A stretch of 64,000 nt of DNA from Actinomycetales bacterium JB111 (GTDB lineage Bacteria > Actinomycetota > Actinomycetes > Actinomycetales > Actinomycetaceae), in contig FUHX01000009.1 in assembly GCA_900163555.1 (NCBI GenBank), forward strand, positions 49,612 to 113,611, in the 5' to 3' direction. Below, in pieces: positions 19,519 to 27,890 of this stretch (position 1 is its first letter; every line of letters begins with the position of its first letter). A program made the position numbers and the translations under genes. The notes below the pieces were generated by a model. The model was given only the letters and a program-made list of their open reading frames with translations. It was not told the DNA's origin and did no database searches.

Positions 19519-20220
19519 TCAGCTGTAGGACTCGACGATCTCCCACAGCGCCTGGTTGAGGTTCGCGTCGTCGCCCGCGAACGCCAGCGGCTCGGAGGTC
19601 TGACCGCCGATCATCCAGAAGTAGGTGCCCTCGAAGTTGCTCGGGTCGGTCGGGTCGGTCAGCGACGGGTCCGGCTGGCCGGAGGCCGTCGGGATGCCGA
19701 GGTCGACGATCTCGGCGCGCAGCGACTCCCAGTCGGCGTCGGACAGTTCCGTCTCCTGCTCCTCCTCAGGCTCGGCCTGCGCCGGGTCGCCGCTCTGGAA
19801 CATGAGTGTGCCGGACGCCGCCGTGATGACGTCGGCGCGGTTCGCGCCGCCCTCCGAGTACATGTAGACGACCGACACCATGGCGTCCTCCGGGATCTCG
19901 GTCACGAGGTCGCCGGTGTCGGCGTCGTCGGGCTGCGAGTCCTCGGTGCTGGTCTCGACGCCGTCGCTCGGGGGAATGGTGGTGTCCGCGTCGTCCGACC
20001 CGGTCTCGTCGTCACCGACCGAGGGGCCCGCGTCGTCGGCCGAGTCCGAGCTAGAGTCCCCGCCGGACTCGGGGTCGGCGGGCGTGTCCGACGACGTCGT
20101 CTCGGAGCCGCCGTCCGTCGTCTCCGTCTCGGCGTCATCCCCGCACGCGGTGAGGCCGAGGGCAAGGACCGCGGCCGCGACCGCGCCGGTGATGGACCTG
20201 CTTCGAGTGGTGGTGCGCAT
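19519..20220 (-). CDS. Predicted lipoprotein, second paralogue family (copy 2)
   Basis: 233 residues from ATG 20220 (an ATG eleven codons upstream is possible). Signal peptide ends in LALGLTAC. A long Ser/Asp/Glu/Thr-rich linker (about residues 27-110) is followed by a domain with MVSVVYMYSEGGANRADVIT, GTLMFQSGD, TELSDADWESLRAEIVDLGI, TYFWMIGGQ and the end LNQALWEIVESYS. The order of these blocks matches the neighbouring copy, with acidic linkers of different length. A surface-exposed domain on a flexible stalk is the simplest reading; the role is unknown. Confidence 0.78.
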   Translation of the reverse strand: MRTTTRSRSITGAVAAAVLALGLTACGDDAETETTDGGSETTSSDTPADPESGGDSSSDSADDAGPSVGDDETGSDDADTTIPPSDGVETSTEDSQPDDADTGDLVTEIPEDAMVSVVYMYSEGGANRADVITAASGTLMFQSGDPAQAEPEEEQETELSDADWESLRAEIVDLGIPTASGQPDPSLTDPTDPSNFEGTYFWMIGGQTSEPLAFAGDDANLNQALWEIVESYS

Positions 20221-20313
20221 GAGGAGTCTCGCTTTCGTAACTTCGCTGGTCATCGTCAGGGCGACTGTATCGGGGGCGGTGGCCCCGCCCCGACGTCGCT
20301 CCGCAGTGTGATG

Positions 20314-20344
20314 CCGTGGCGGCCGCTGGTGCAGGCCGCCACGG
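20314..20344 (-). terminator. Hairpin terminator after lipoprotein gene 20363
   Basis: Perfect 11-bp stem (20314-20324 with 20334-20344) and a 9-base loop, 18 bases past the stop codon of the lipoprotein gene to its right. Confidence 0.7.
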
Positions 20345-20362
20345 CAACAGCTCGGGGACGGG

Positions 20363-21250
20363 TTACTGCACGCTCAGCGTCGTGTCGCCGCCGCGGTTCT
20401 GCCAGGTGCCGACCGCGACGACCACGGCCTCCGGAGTGACGCCCGGCAGGCCGATCGCGGCGTTGAGGCTGTCGCCGGAGTCGTCGTCCTCGAACGAGGT
20501 GTGGTCCGAGGGGGTGAAGACCCACAGCTTGGTGTCGGTGCTGCCGCTGGTCTGGAAGGTCTCGCTGCCGGACGAGAGCTCGGAGATGAAGAGCTGGGCC
20601 GCTCCGTCCGCGGGCACGGAGACGTCGACCGAGTCGCCCGGGTTGACGACCTGGGTGCCCGAGAGGACCTCGAGGGTGTAGGCGTTCTCGTCGCCGCCGT
20701 ACTCCGTGATGTCGATCTGGTACGAGCCGGGCTCGAGGACGTGGGTGAGCGCGGGGTCGAGGCCGCTCTGGTCGAACGAGAAGACGTCCGCGTAGCCGTG
20801 CGAGTCGTCGATGCCCTCGTCGATCCCGCCACCGGTGATGTAGAGCTCGAGGTCTCCGCCGTCCTCCGAGGTCGCGCCGACGGCCACGGCCGCCCGCTCG
20901 GTGACCTCGAGGGTGATCGTCGCGGCGCCGTCCGCCGGAACCGTGCCCGTGAGGTCGCCCGTCACAGTCACGGCGCCGTCGCCCGAGGGCGGGTTCGGGT
21001 CCGGTGCCGGCGAGGTCTCGGTGTCGGTCTCGGGCTCAGGGGCGGGCTGGGAGTCCGTCTCCGGCTCGGGTGCGGGCTGGGAGTCCGTCTCCGGCTCGGG
21101 AACCGGGTCGGTCTCGGGGGCGGTCGGGGGCGCCGGGGCCTGGCCGGTCGGGGCGATCGGACCCGTGTCCGAGCAAGCGGCCATTCCGGATGCCGCCAGG
21201 ACTGCGATGGCGGCGACCGCCATGCGGCGGCGGTTCATCGAGGTGCTCAT
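20363..21250 (-). CDS. Predicted lipoprotein with repeat linker and PPC-like domains
   Basis: 295 residues from the ATG at 21250, preceded by AAAGAGAAG. The signal peptide ends in ASGMAAC. The linker has a tandem ten-residue repeat of the PEPETDSQPA type. Two beta-rich domains follow: GDLTGTVPADGAATITLEV with LEPGSYQIDITEYGGDENAY, then VNPGDSVDVSVPADGAAQLF ending at TTLSVQ. The first resembles bacterial pre-peptidase C-terminal (PPC) domains, often found in secreted proteins; this is judged by eye. It is distinct from the two lipoprotein pairs around it but shares the Cys-anchor plus acidic linker architecture. Confidence 0.75.
   Translation of the reverse strand: MSTSMNRRRMAVAAIAVLAASGMAACSDTGPIAPTGQAPAPPTAPETDPVPEPETDSQPAPEPETDSQPAPEPETDTETSPAPDPNPPSGDGAVTVTGDLTGTVPADGAATITLEVTERAAVAVGATSEDGGDLELYITGGGIDEGIDDSHGYADVFSFDQSGLDPALTHVLEPGSYQIDITEYGGDENAYTLEVLSGTQVVNPGDSVDVSVPADGAAQLFISELSSGSETFQTSGSTDTKLWVFTPSDHTSFEDDDSGDSLNAAIGLPGVTPEAVVVAVGTWQNRGGDTTLSVQ
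21042..21101. repeat. 30-bp tandem repeat inside the lipoprotein linker
   Basis: Two copies (21042-21071 and 21072-21101) encode the ten-residue PEPETDSQPA-type repeat. The copies are nearly identical at the DNA level, which suggests a recent or unstable duplication that could vary in number between strains. Confidence 0.85.
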
Positions 21251-21555
21251 CTGCTTCTCTTTCAGGTCGTAGGCGGATGCCTTGCTGGTTGGGTGGGGAC
21301 GTCCGTGCCGAAGTTCCTTGCTCGAGCCCCGGCGGGCGATCGTCGTGGCGGAGCGACGCTGCGGTCCGCCGTGGCCATCGCCACTGCACAGAACGTTAGG
21401 CCGCTTCCCGGGCACCACGTGGCGGTTTCCCGGGGGAGGGCACCCCTCCCCCGCACCCCAGGCACCCGCATGACCCCTCTGACCTGGGCGGACGCCCATT
21501 TCCGGGGAGATCTCACCCCGCGGCGCGTCGGCGCCACGCCCGCCATGCGGGACGG
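21251..21555. other. Intergenic region of 305 bp
   Basis: Lies between the PPC-like lipoprotein start and the coaE stop, both leftward. It must hold the lipoprotein promoter. It contains a hairpin at 21432-21452 that probably ends the coaE message. No convincing open frame or further structured element was seen. Confidence 0.6.
21432..21452 (-). terminator. Candidate terminator after coaE
   Basis: Perfect 9-bp stem of G/C with one A-T pair and a 3-base loop (21432-21440 with 21444-21452), about 100 bases past the coaE stop. Confidence 0.5.
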
Positions 21556-22788
21556 CTAGGTCGACGCTTCGTCCCTCGTGTCGACGTCCGCGACGACGTC
21601 GTGCTGCTCCGCGTGCTCGCGGGCGATGTCGTTCCCGCGCACGTCGAACCAGGTCCCGCCCGGCCGTCCCGCGTGCGCGGAGGACGGTCGGCCCTTGTGG
21701 AGCGCGTAGACGTACCGGGCCGCAGGGTCCGCGCGCAGCGCATCGCGCAGGGCGATCGCGTTCCGCCAAGGCTCGGAACCGGTGACGCGCATGCGCACCT
21801 CCGCCGGCCGCCCGGGATCGGCCGAGAGCAGCGCCGCCGGGGACTCGTCGACGGGGGGCACGCCGGGCGTCCCCTCCCCCGGTTCGTCCGCCACGAAGCC
21901 GGCCTCGCGCAGCGCCGGGGCGAGGGCACCGACGTCGAGCGCGTCCACCCCGACCTGCAGGTCGATGACGTCCCGCGCCGCCAGGTCGCGCACCGCGGTG
22001 GACCCCACGTGGGAGACGTCCGCGGCGATGCCAGCCGCGCCCAGCACGTGGGCCGCGCGCCGCACGAGGCGTGCGCCCTGGTCGGCCCACGCCTCGTCCC
22101 GGCGGCGGCCGTCCGGCACCGTCTCGGTCGGGTCGGCGAGCTCGGCACCCCGGGTGGGTGCGGCGCGTCCGGCGCGCAGGTTCTCCTCGAGGACGACGAC
22201 GCGCTCGCGCCAGATCCGCTCGACCTGCGCGAGAAGGTCGGACTCCGTCCCGGAGTTCTCCAGCCACTCGTCGGCGACGGCGAGTCGTTCCGCGCGGGTG
22301 GCCTGCGCCGAGATCCGTGCGCGGGCGGCGTCCTCGGTCATCCCCCGGTCGCGCACCATGCGCTCGATCCGCGTCTCGGCCGGTGCGTCGACGACGAGCA
22401 CGAGGTGGTACCGGTGCGCGATGTCGTTCTCGACGATCAGGGGGACGTCGTGCACGACGACGGCGGCCGGGTCGGCGGCCACGGCCGCCGCCTCCCGCCG
22501 GACGTGCTCCTCGTGGATGCGGGGATGGGTGATGAGCTCGAGGACGCGCCGCTTCGCCGGGTCCTCGAACACGACCGCGCCGAGTGCCGCGCGGTCGAGC
22601 GCACCGTCGGCGCCGAGCACGTCGACGCCGAACTCGCGGACGATCTCGGCAAGACCCTCGGACCCCGGGGCGACGACGTCCCTTGCCAGCTGGTCCGCGT
22701 CGACGACGATCGCGCCCAGGCGGGCGAGGTGCCCCGCCACGGTCGACTTGCCGGCGGCGATCCCCCCGGTCAGTCCGACGCTCAGCAT
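21556..22788 (-). CDS. coaE: Dephospho-CoA kinase fused to a GrpB/UPF0157 domain
   Basis: The N-terminal 200 residues are dephospho-CoA kinase, the last step of CoA synthesis: Walker A GLTGGIAAGKST (6-17), VVDADQLARDVV, HPRIHEEHV and VVVHDVPLIVEND. The C-terminal 165 residues (from about 240) are a GrpB-type nucleotidyltransferase-like domain: VSHVGSTAVRDLAARDVIDL and DPAARYVYALHK. The same fusion is known from Mycobacterium tuberculosis CoaE, where the C-terminal domain affects folding rather than catalysis. Total length 410 residues. ATG at 22788. It stands upstream of the lipoprotein cluster, apart from other CoA genes. Confidence 0.94.
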   Translation of the reverse strand: MLSVGLTGGIAAGKSTVAGHLARLGAIVVDADQLARDVVAPGSEGLAEIVREFGVDVLGADGALDRAALGAVVFEDPAKRRVLELITHPRIHEEHVRREAAAVAADPAAVVVHDVPLIVENDIAHRYHLVLVVDAPAETRIERMVRDRGMTEDAARARISAQATRAERLAVADEWLENSGTESDLLAQVERIWRERVVVLEENLRAGRAAPTRGAELADPTETVPDGRRRDEAWADQGARLVRRAAHVLGAAGIAADVSHVGSTAVRDLAARDVIDLQVGVDALDVGALAPALREAGFVADEPGEGTPGVPPVDESPAALLSADPGRPAEVRMRVTGSEPWRNAIALRDALRADPAARYVYALHKGRPSSAHAGRPGGTWFDVRGNDIAREHAEQHDVVADVDTRDEAST

Positions 22789-22872
22789 GCGGTGGTCCTC
22801 GCTCGTCCCGTCACGGCCGCCACGCTACTTCCCGCGCCCGGGTCGCGGCGGGCCGTCCCACCGGTGGACCCG

Positions 22873-23289
22873 TCACATCCGGTGCGGGCTCGCCTCGCGC
22901 GGGTACCAGTGCTGCCCGGGCGCGACCGGCCGGTCGTCCGTCACCTCGAGTGTGACCATGGTGTCGACCCGGCCGTACGTCATGTCCGAGACCTGCGCGG
23001 TCATCACCAGCGACCCGGTGATCACACGCGTGACCGTGAGGTCCGGCCGCGGCGCGTCCGAGTACGACCGGACCGCACCCGCCCTCCTGCTGAAGTCCCC
23101 GACCGCCTGGGAGTCCGTCAGGAACCAGGCGCGGGCCGTCGCGTTCCAGACGAACGGCGAGCGCGGCGCCTCGTACCCACCGGGGTTCCGCGCGACCTTC
23201 GTGCCCTCGGGAACGCCCACGACGAAGACGTGCAGGACGTCCCCGGGGCGTCCGCTCACGGCCGCTGCGACGGCGATCGTCATCTGCAT
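22873..23289 (-). CDS. Small protein of unknown function
   Basis: 138 residues if started at MQMTIAV (23289); an open frame extends about 49 codons further but reads as Arg/Ser-rich noise. The content HVFVVGVPEGTKVARNPGGY, AWFLTDSQAVGDF and VSDMTYGRVDTMVTLEV looks like a real protein with beta strands, and codon use is coding-like. No signal peptide, no Walker or metal motif. No good ribosome site. It sits between coaE and the third lipoprotein pair, same strand. I do not recognise the family. Confidence 0.55.
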   Translation of the reverse strand: MQMTIAVAAAVSGRPGDVLHVFVVGVPEGTKVARNPGGYEAPRSPFVWNATARAWFLTDSQAVGDFSRRAGAVRSYSDAPRPDLTVTRVITGSLVMTAQVSDMTYGRVDTMVTLEVTDDRPVAPGQHWYPREASPHRM

Positions 23290-23359
23290 GCGACCAGCGT
23301 CGCGCGGGAAGACGTCCGGCCGGCCAACGGCGGGTGAACGTCTCCGGCGCCGGCGAGGA

Positions 23360-23911
23360 TCAGGAGTCCTCGCTGTCGTTGTACTCCGAGACAGCGGCCT
23401 CGCCCTCCGCGCGCGACTCGTCCGGGACGGTGTCAAGGGCGGTATCGACGAAGTCCCACATCTCGTCGTCGTCCCCCGTGGCCGCCGCGTCGTACGGGCC
23501 TCCGGTGACGTACACGATCGCGTAGGCGCCGCCGTCGCCGTCCGACGAGTGGCTGGAGTCCGTGTCGCCTGTGTGCTCGGGGATGCCGAGGCTGTCCCAG
23601 ACGGAGAGGACCTCGTCGTACTGCTCCCGGGTGAGCTCGTAGTCCGCGGTGTACAGCGGGTTGTCCTCGTCGTACCGGGAGCCCGCGAAGTACGTGGCCG
23701 TGAGGTCCGGGTGGATGACGACCCGCTCCTGCGAGTCGTGCGGCGGGGGGACCGAGCCCGAGTTCGAGAACACCTCGAGGGTGGTCCGGGCGGGCCCTCC
23801 GTCTCCCCCGGGCCCCGATTCCGTCGTCGGTTCGACGGGTGTCGACCCGCAGGCCGCCAGCCCCAGCGCCCCGACGAGGGCGGCGGCCGCGACGGTCGCT
23901 CGCCGGGTCAT
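23360..23911 (-). CDS. Predicted lipoprotein, third paralogue family (copy 1)
   Basis: 183 residues. Signal peptide ends in GALGLAAC. The mature domain begins with TTLEVFSNSGSVPPPHDSQE and continues with PDLTATYFAGSRYDEDNP and LTREQYDEVLSVWDSLGI. The same blocks occur in the upstream copy at roughly 70% identity by eye. Its ATG overlaps that gene's stop (ATGA), so the two are co-translated. Conserved acidic residues in RYDEDNP and a predicted beta-rich fold suggest an extracytoplasmic binding domain; this is inference. Function unknown. Confidence 0.82.
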   Translation of the reverse strand: MTRRATVAAAALVGALGLAACGSTPVEPTTESGPGGDGGPARTTLEVFSNSGSVPPPHDSQERVVIHPDLTATYFAGSRYDEDNPLYTADYELTREQYDEVLSVWDSLGIPEHTGDTDSSHSSDGDGGAYAIVYVTGGPYDAAATGDDDEMWDFVDTALDTVPDESRAEGEAAVSEYNDSEDS

Positions 23912-24615
23912 GACTCCACCCCCGGGGCGCTCGTGCCCGGCTCCGGGTCCTCCTCGTAGCCCGAGCCGTCGCCCGGGTCGCCCGAGCCCGCGCCCGGGTC
24001 GCCCGCGCGCGGGGCTCCCGAGCCGTCGTCGCCGAAGTCGCCGTCGTTGTACTGGTCGATGATGTCCTGGCCGTCCGAGCGCTGCTCGGACGGGACGAGG
24101 TCGAGCGCGTCGTTCATGAACGTCATGAACGCGGTCATCTCGCCGAAGGCGCTCACGTCGTAGGGGCCACCGGTGACGGTGACGATCGCGTACGCACCGC
24201 CGACACCGCCGGAGCTGTACGAGTTGTCGGACTCGGCCTGCTCGTCGATGCCGAGACCGTCCCAGGCGGCGAGGACCTCGTCGTACTCCTCCTGCGTGAT
24301 CTCGAAGTCCTCGGCGTAGAACGGGTTGTCCTCGTCGTAACGGGAGCCGGCCGAGTAGGTCGCCGTGAGGTCCGGGTTCAAGACGACCCGCTCCTGCGAG
24401 TCGTGCGGAGGGGCGACGGAGCCGGAGTTCGAGATGACGTCGATGACCGCCTCCGCCGCGGCGGGCCGGTCGGAGTCGGCGTCGTCCTCGACGGGGCCGT
24501 CCGTGTCGGTCTCGTCCGGGACGACCGGCTCGACGGGGTCGTTGTTCTCGCAGGCGGACACGCCGAGCGCGAGCGCGAGCGTGACCGAGGCGATGGCGAG
24601 GCGTGAGGTGCGCAT
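23908..24615 (-). CDS. Predicted lipoprotein, third paralogue family (copy 2)
   Basis: 235 residues from ATG 24615, preceded by GAAGGATT. Signal peptide LALALGVSAC carries the lipobox. The core (VIDVISNSGSVAPPHDSQE, LTATYSAGSRYDEDNPFY, QEEYDEVLAAWDGLGI, GAYAIVTVTGGPYD) is shared with copy 1. It differs by a C-terminal tail of about 45 residues rich in Gly, Asp, Pro and Ser after DIIDQYNDGD. First gene of a two-gene operon whose promoter must lie in 24616-24801. Function unknown. Confidence 0.82.
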   Translation of the reverse strand: MRTSRLAIASVTLALALGVSACENNDPVEPVVPDETDTDGPVEDDADSDRPAAAEAVIDVISNSGSVAPPHDSQERVVLNPDLTATYSAGSRYDEDNPFYAEDFEITQEEYDEVLAAWDGLGIDEQAESDNSYSSGGVGGAYAIVTVTGGPYDVSAFGEMTAFMTFMNDALDLVPSEQRSDGQDIIDQYNDGDFGDDGSGAPRAGDPGAGSGDPGDGSGYEEDPEPGTSAPGVES

Positions 24616-24801
24616 GAGGAATCCTTCGGGGTCGGTGATGGCCCGACTGTACGAGGCGGTCCACCCCCGTGACCTGCCCGGACGCGGGTACCCCTGCCGT
24701 CCCCGGTCACCTCTCCCCGGTCACCTCTCCCCCGGGGCTCGGCCCACGGACCAGTCGGGCCACGACCGAGGGCGCCCGGCCCGACGCCGTGGGCGCCGGT
24801 G

Positions 24802-25401
24802 TCACCCGGGTTGCCCGACCAGGGACGCGACGATCGCGCGCACGGCGCGTACGGCGTCGGCGAGGGGAAGGTCCCGCGCCGGCGGGAGGTGGACGAACCC
24901 GGCGACCGTGCCCGGCGAGGCGGCACGCGCCGCGTCGAGGGCCGTGTACAGGACCGCGTTGCAGACGTAGAGGCCCGCGGTGCTCGAGGTCTCCGCCTCG
25001 ATCCCCGTGCCCCGCGCGGCGGCCACCGCCGCACGCACGTCGATCGTCGCGAGGTGCGCGTCCGGCCCGCCGTCGCGGACCGGCACGTCGACCGGCTGGA
25101 CGCCGTCGACGTCGGGGATCCGCGCGTCGACGAGATTGATCCCGACCCGCTCGACGGTGAGCACCGTGCGGTTCTCCGCCAGGCCGAGGGCCAGCAGGGC
25201 CGACGGCTCGTGCTCATCGACCAGCTCGCGGACGCGGGACGTCGCCCGGGCGAACGAGGTCGGGAGCACATCGGTGACGAGGCGGGCACCGCCCGGCGCG
25301 CCCGGGGCGGCTCCCAGCTCGCGCACGACGTCGGCGCTCGGGTTCTCGGTGTGCGTGCCGAACGGGGTGAAGCCGGTGACGACGACGGTGCCGGCGGTCA
25401 T
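24802..25401 (-). CDS. pcp: Pyroglutamyl-peptidase I (C15 cysteine peptidase)
   Basis: 199 residues, slightly shorter than typical (~215). It removes N-terminal pyroglutamate from peptides in the cytoplasm. The catalytic triad is visible: Glu in LGLAENRT, Cys in GLYVCNAVLY and His in GFVHLPPAR. The N-terminus VVVTGFTPFGTHTENPSADV is the family hallmark. The start MTAGTVVVTGF at 25401 is chosen because the longer frame upstream only translates the GC-rich 22-bp repeats. Confidence 0.92.
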   Translation of the reverse strand: MTAGTVVVTGFTPFGTHTENPSADVVRELGAAPGAPGGARLVTDVLPTSFARATSRVRELVDEHEPSALLALGLAENRTVLTVERVGINLVDARIPDVDGVQPVDVPVRDGGPDAHLATIDVRAAVAAARGTGIEAETSSTAGLYVCNAVLYTALDAARAASPGTVAGFVHLPPARDLPLADAVRAVRAIVASLVGQPG

Positions 25402-25457
25402 CGGACGGCCCCGACGGCCGTGAGGAAGGACGTGACGATCACGCTCCCAGGCTAGCG

Positions 25458-25590
25458 CCGGGCGGGCGAGCCACGAGCGGCAGGCGGGCGGGTCACGAAC
25501 GCCGGGCGGGCGGGTCACGAGCGACAGGCGGGCGGGCCGCGAAGGCCGGGCGAGCAGGCCACGAACCCCGGGGCGGAGCGGCCAGAAACG
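25458..25590. repeat. 22-bp degenerate tandem repeat, about six copies
   Basis: Five units of exactly 22 bp (starting 25458, 25480, 25502, 25524, 25546) and a last one of 23 bp (25568). The approximate consensus is CCGGGCGGGCGGGTCACGAACG. It fills the space between the pcp start and the rpsA terminator. There are no spacers, so it is not a CRISPR array. Confidence 0.85.
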
Positions 25591-25627
25591 CCGGATGCCC
25601 GACCCCTCGAAGGGGCCGGGCATCCGG
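25591..25627 (-). terminator. Hairpin terminator after rpsA
   Basis: A 17-bp stem (25591-25607 with 25611-25627) and a 3-base loop. On the minus strand one position is a G-U pair, while on the plus strand it is an A-C mismatch, so it is built for the rpsA transcript. It begins 33 bases past the rpsA stop. Confidence 0.85.
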
Positions 25628-25659
25628 TGGCGGTCAGGCTGACCGCGGTGATCCGTGGA

Positions 25660-27135
25660 TCAGTTGCCGGTGAGCTTCTCGCGGAGCGCGGCAAGCGCCT
25701 CGTCCGAGGCGAGCGTGCCGGCGGCCTCCTCGACCGGAGCGGTGGACGAGTACGACGCGGACGTGTCCTCGCCGCCGACCTCGGGCTCCTCGTCGCCTGC
25801 GGCCTCGGCCGCACGCGACGCGGCGATCTGCGCCTTGTGGGCCTCCCAGCGGGACTGGGCGGCCGCGTACTCGGCCTCCCACGCCTCGCGCTGGGTCTCG
25901 AAGCCCTCGAGCCACTCGTTGGTCTCCGGGTCGAAGCCCTCGGGGTACTTGTAGTTCCCCTGCTCGTCGTACTCCGCGGCCATGCCGTAGAGCGACGGGT
26001 CGAAGTCCTCGGAGTCGGGCTCGACGCCCTCGTTGGCCTGCTTGAGGGACAGCGAGATGCGGCGACGCTCGAGGTCGATGTCGATGACCTTGACGAAGAG
26101 CTCGTCGTTGACCTTGGCGACCTGCTCCGGGAGCTCGACGTGACGCTGGGCGAGCTCGGAGATGTGGACGAGGCCCTCGATGCCGTCCTCGACGCGGACG
26201 AACGCGCCGAACGGGACGAGCTTGGTGACCTTTCCGGGCACGACCTGGCCGATGGCGTGGGTCCGCGCGAAGGTCTGCCACGGGTCTTCCTGGGTGGCCT
26301 TCAGCGACAGGGACACGCGCTCGCGGTCCATGTCGACGTCGAGCACCTCGACCGTGACCTCCTGGCCGACCTCGACGACCTCGGACGGGTGGTCGATGTG
26401 CTTCCAGGACAGCTCCGAGACGTGCACGAGGCCGTCGACGCCGCCGAGGTCCACGAACGCACCGAAGTTGACGATCGAGGAGACGACGCCGGGGCGGACC
26501 TGGCCCTTCTGCAGCGTGTTGAGGAAGTGCGAACGGACCTCGGACTGGGTCTGCTCGAGCCAGGCACGGCGGGACAGGACCACGTTGTTGCGGTTCTTGT
26601 CCAGCTCGATGATCTTGGCCTCGATCTCCTTGTCCACGTAGGGCTGGAGGTCGCGGACGCGGCGCATCTCCACGAGGGAGGCCGGGAGGAAGCCGCGAAG
26701 GCCGATGTCGACGATGAGTCCACCCTTGACGACCTCGATCACCTTTCCAGTGACGACGCCGTCCTCCTCCTTGATCTTCTCGATCGAGGACCAGGCCCGC
26801 TCGTACTGCGCGCGCTTCTTCGACAGGAGCAGGCGGCCCTCCTTGTCCTCCTTCTGGAGAACAAGGGCCTCGATCTGGTCTCCCACGGCCACGACCTCGT
26901 CGGGGTCCACGTCGTGCTTGATCGACAGCTCGCGGGAAAGGATGACGCCCTCGGTCTTGTAACCGATGTCGAGGAGGACCTCGTCGCGGTCCACCTTGAC
27001 GATGGTGCCCTCGACGATGTCCCCGTCGTTGAAGTACTTGATGGTCTTGTCGATCTCGGCAAGGAGCTCTTCGGTCGAGCCGATGTCGTTGATCGCGACC
27101 TGCGGGGTGGTCGGGGCCGGGGTAGTGGTGGTCAT
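25660..27135 (-). CDS. rpsA: 30S ribosomal protein S1
   Basis: 491 residues with four S1 RNA-binding repeats between about residues 35 and 360, e.g. GDIVEGTIVKVDRDEVLLDI, GVVSSIVNFGAFVDLGGVDG and GKVTKLVPFGAFVRVEDGIE. An acidic C-terminal region of about 125 residues follows, ending in ALAALREKLTGN. S1 recruits structured mRNAs to the 30S subunit. Actinobacterial S1 has four repeats rather than the six of E. coli, as here. The start MTTTTPAPTTPQ is preceded by GGAG at 12 bases. Monocistronic by its own terminator. Confidence 0.96.
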   Translation of the reverse strand: MTTTTPAPTTPQVAINDIGSTEELLAEIDKTIKYFNDGDIVEGTIVKVDRDEVLLDIGYKTEGVILSRELSIKHDVDPDEVVAVGDQIEALVLQKEDKEGRLLLSKKRAQYERAWSSIEKIKEEDGVVTGKVIEVVKGGLIVDIGLRGFLPASLVEMRRVRDLQPYVDKEIEAKIIELDKNRNNVVLSRRAWLEQTQSEVRSHFLNTLQKGQVRPGVVSSIVNFGAFVDLGGVDGLVHVSELSWKHIDHPSEVVEVGQEVTVEVLDVDMDRERVSLSLKATQEDPWQTFARTHAIGQVVPGKVTKLVPFGAFVRVEDGIEGLVHISELAQRHVELPEQVAKVNDELFVKVIDIDLERRRISLSLKQANEGVEPDSEDFDPSLYGMAAEYDEQGNYKYPEGFDPETNEWLEGFETQREAWEAEYAAAQSRWEAHKAQIAASRAAEAAGDEEPEVGGEDTSASYSSTAPVEEAAGTLASDEALAALREKLTGN

Positions 27136-27347
27136 GTAGGGGGAAACTCCGATGTGGACAGGGATACTCGTACGGACAGGAAACTGGCTGATGACTCGGC
27201 GGGCGCACCCGTGACCGGGCACGGCTCACCGACGATCAATGCTAGCCGCGCTGCCCAAGCGAGACAACCGGTTGACCGCGCGCGGCACCGATGGTGGCGC
27301 GGCTCACGTCCCGCGCGTCGCGCGGTCGGAACTGGCGCCGGGCCGGG

Positions 27348-27779
27348 TCACATCGCGGCGGCGAAGACGATGAGCCCGATGATGACCGGGGCGGCGACGA
27401 AGAGCCCGACGTAGAGGAGGACGGCGAGCACCGACAGCGAGTGCGCCCCGCCCCGGCCGGCGTCCGTGTCGGGCGGCGCCTGGCCGTAGTCGTTCCGGAC
27501 GGCGTACGGACCCGGTCCGCCCTGGGTCGCTCCCGGCTGCCCGTACTGCTGCGGCCCGGTCCCGTACGGGCCCTGCCCGACGCCGTCGCCGCCCGGGTGG
27601 ACGCCCGCGCCTCCGTAGGCGCCGGCCTGCGCGGCCCGGTGGTCGCCCTCGTACGTCCCGTACGCCGGGCGGGGGTCCGAGGAGCCCATCCCGTGCTTCG
27701 GCGGCATGACGCCGGGCGAGGAGAGCTGGTCGCCGGACTCGTAGGGGCTCTGCTCGTTCCAGCCGTACCCGTTGCTCAT
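27348..27779 (-). CDS. Small tail-anchored membrane protein, Gly/Pro/Tyr-rich
   Basis: 143 residues. The first ~110 are rich in Gly, Pro, Tyr and Gln (YGQPGATQGGPGPYAV) and look disordered. One transmembrane helix near the C-terminus (LYVGLFVAAPVIIGLIVFA) ends the protein. A clear GGAGG ribosome site lies seven bases upstream of the ATG. The topology would place the disordered part in the cytoplasm or outside depending on insertion. I do not recognise a family. Divergently transcribed from the methyltransferase gene. Confidence 0.75.
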   Translation of the reverse strand: MSNGYGWNEQSPYESGDQLSSPGVMPPKHGMGSSDPRPAYGTYEGDHRAAQAGAYGGAGVHPGGDGVGQGPYGTGPQQYGQPGATQGGPGPYAVRNDYGQAPPDTDAGRGGAHSLSVLAVLLYVGLFVAAPVIIGLIVFAAAM

Positions 27780-27878
27780 GGTCGACAACCTCCTCACGGG
27801 CCCGTCGGACCCCTGCGCGCGAGTCTATGGCGTCGCCCCTCGGGCCGAGCCTCGTGGGCCGGGCAGTCCGATCCGTGC

Positions 27879-27884
27879 CACGAT
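27879..27884 (+). promoter_or_regulatory. Predicted -10 hexamer, leaderless methyltransferase promoter
   Basis: CACGAT, six bases before the GTG at 27891; no Shine-Dalgarno is present. Confidence 0.5.
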
Positions 27885-27890
27885 CGCCCC

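Noticed and set aside
24660..24760. Short CCGGTCACCTCTCC duplication upstream of the lipoprotein pair
   Set aside because: Only two 14-base copies in a pyrimidine-rich spacer; too little to call a functional element.
25458..25590. CRISPR array
   Set aside because: The 22-bp units are directly adjacent with no unique spacers, and there are no cas genes; the RecB-like nuclease at 61146 is the stand-alone type.
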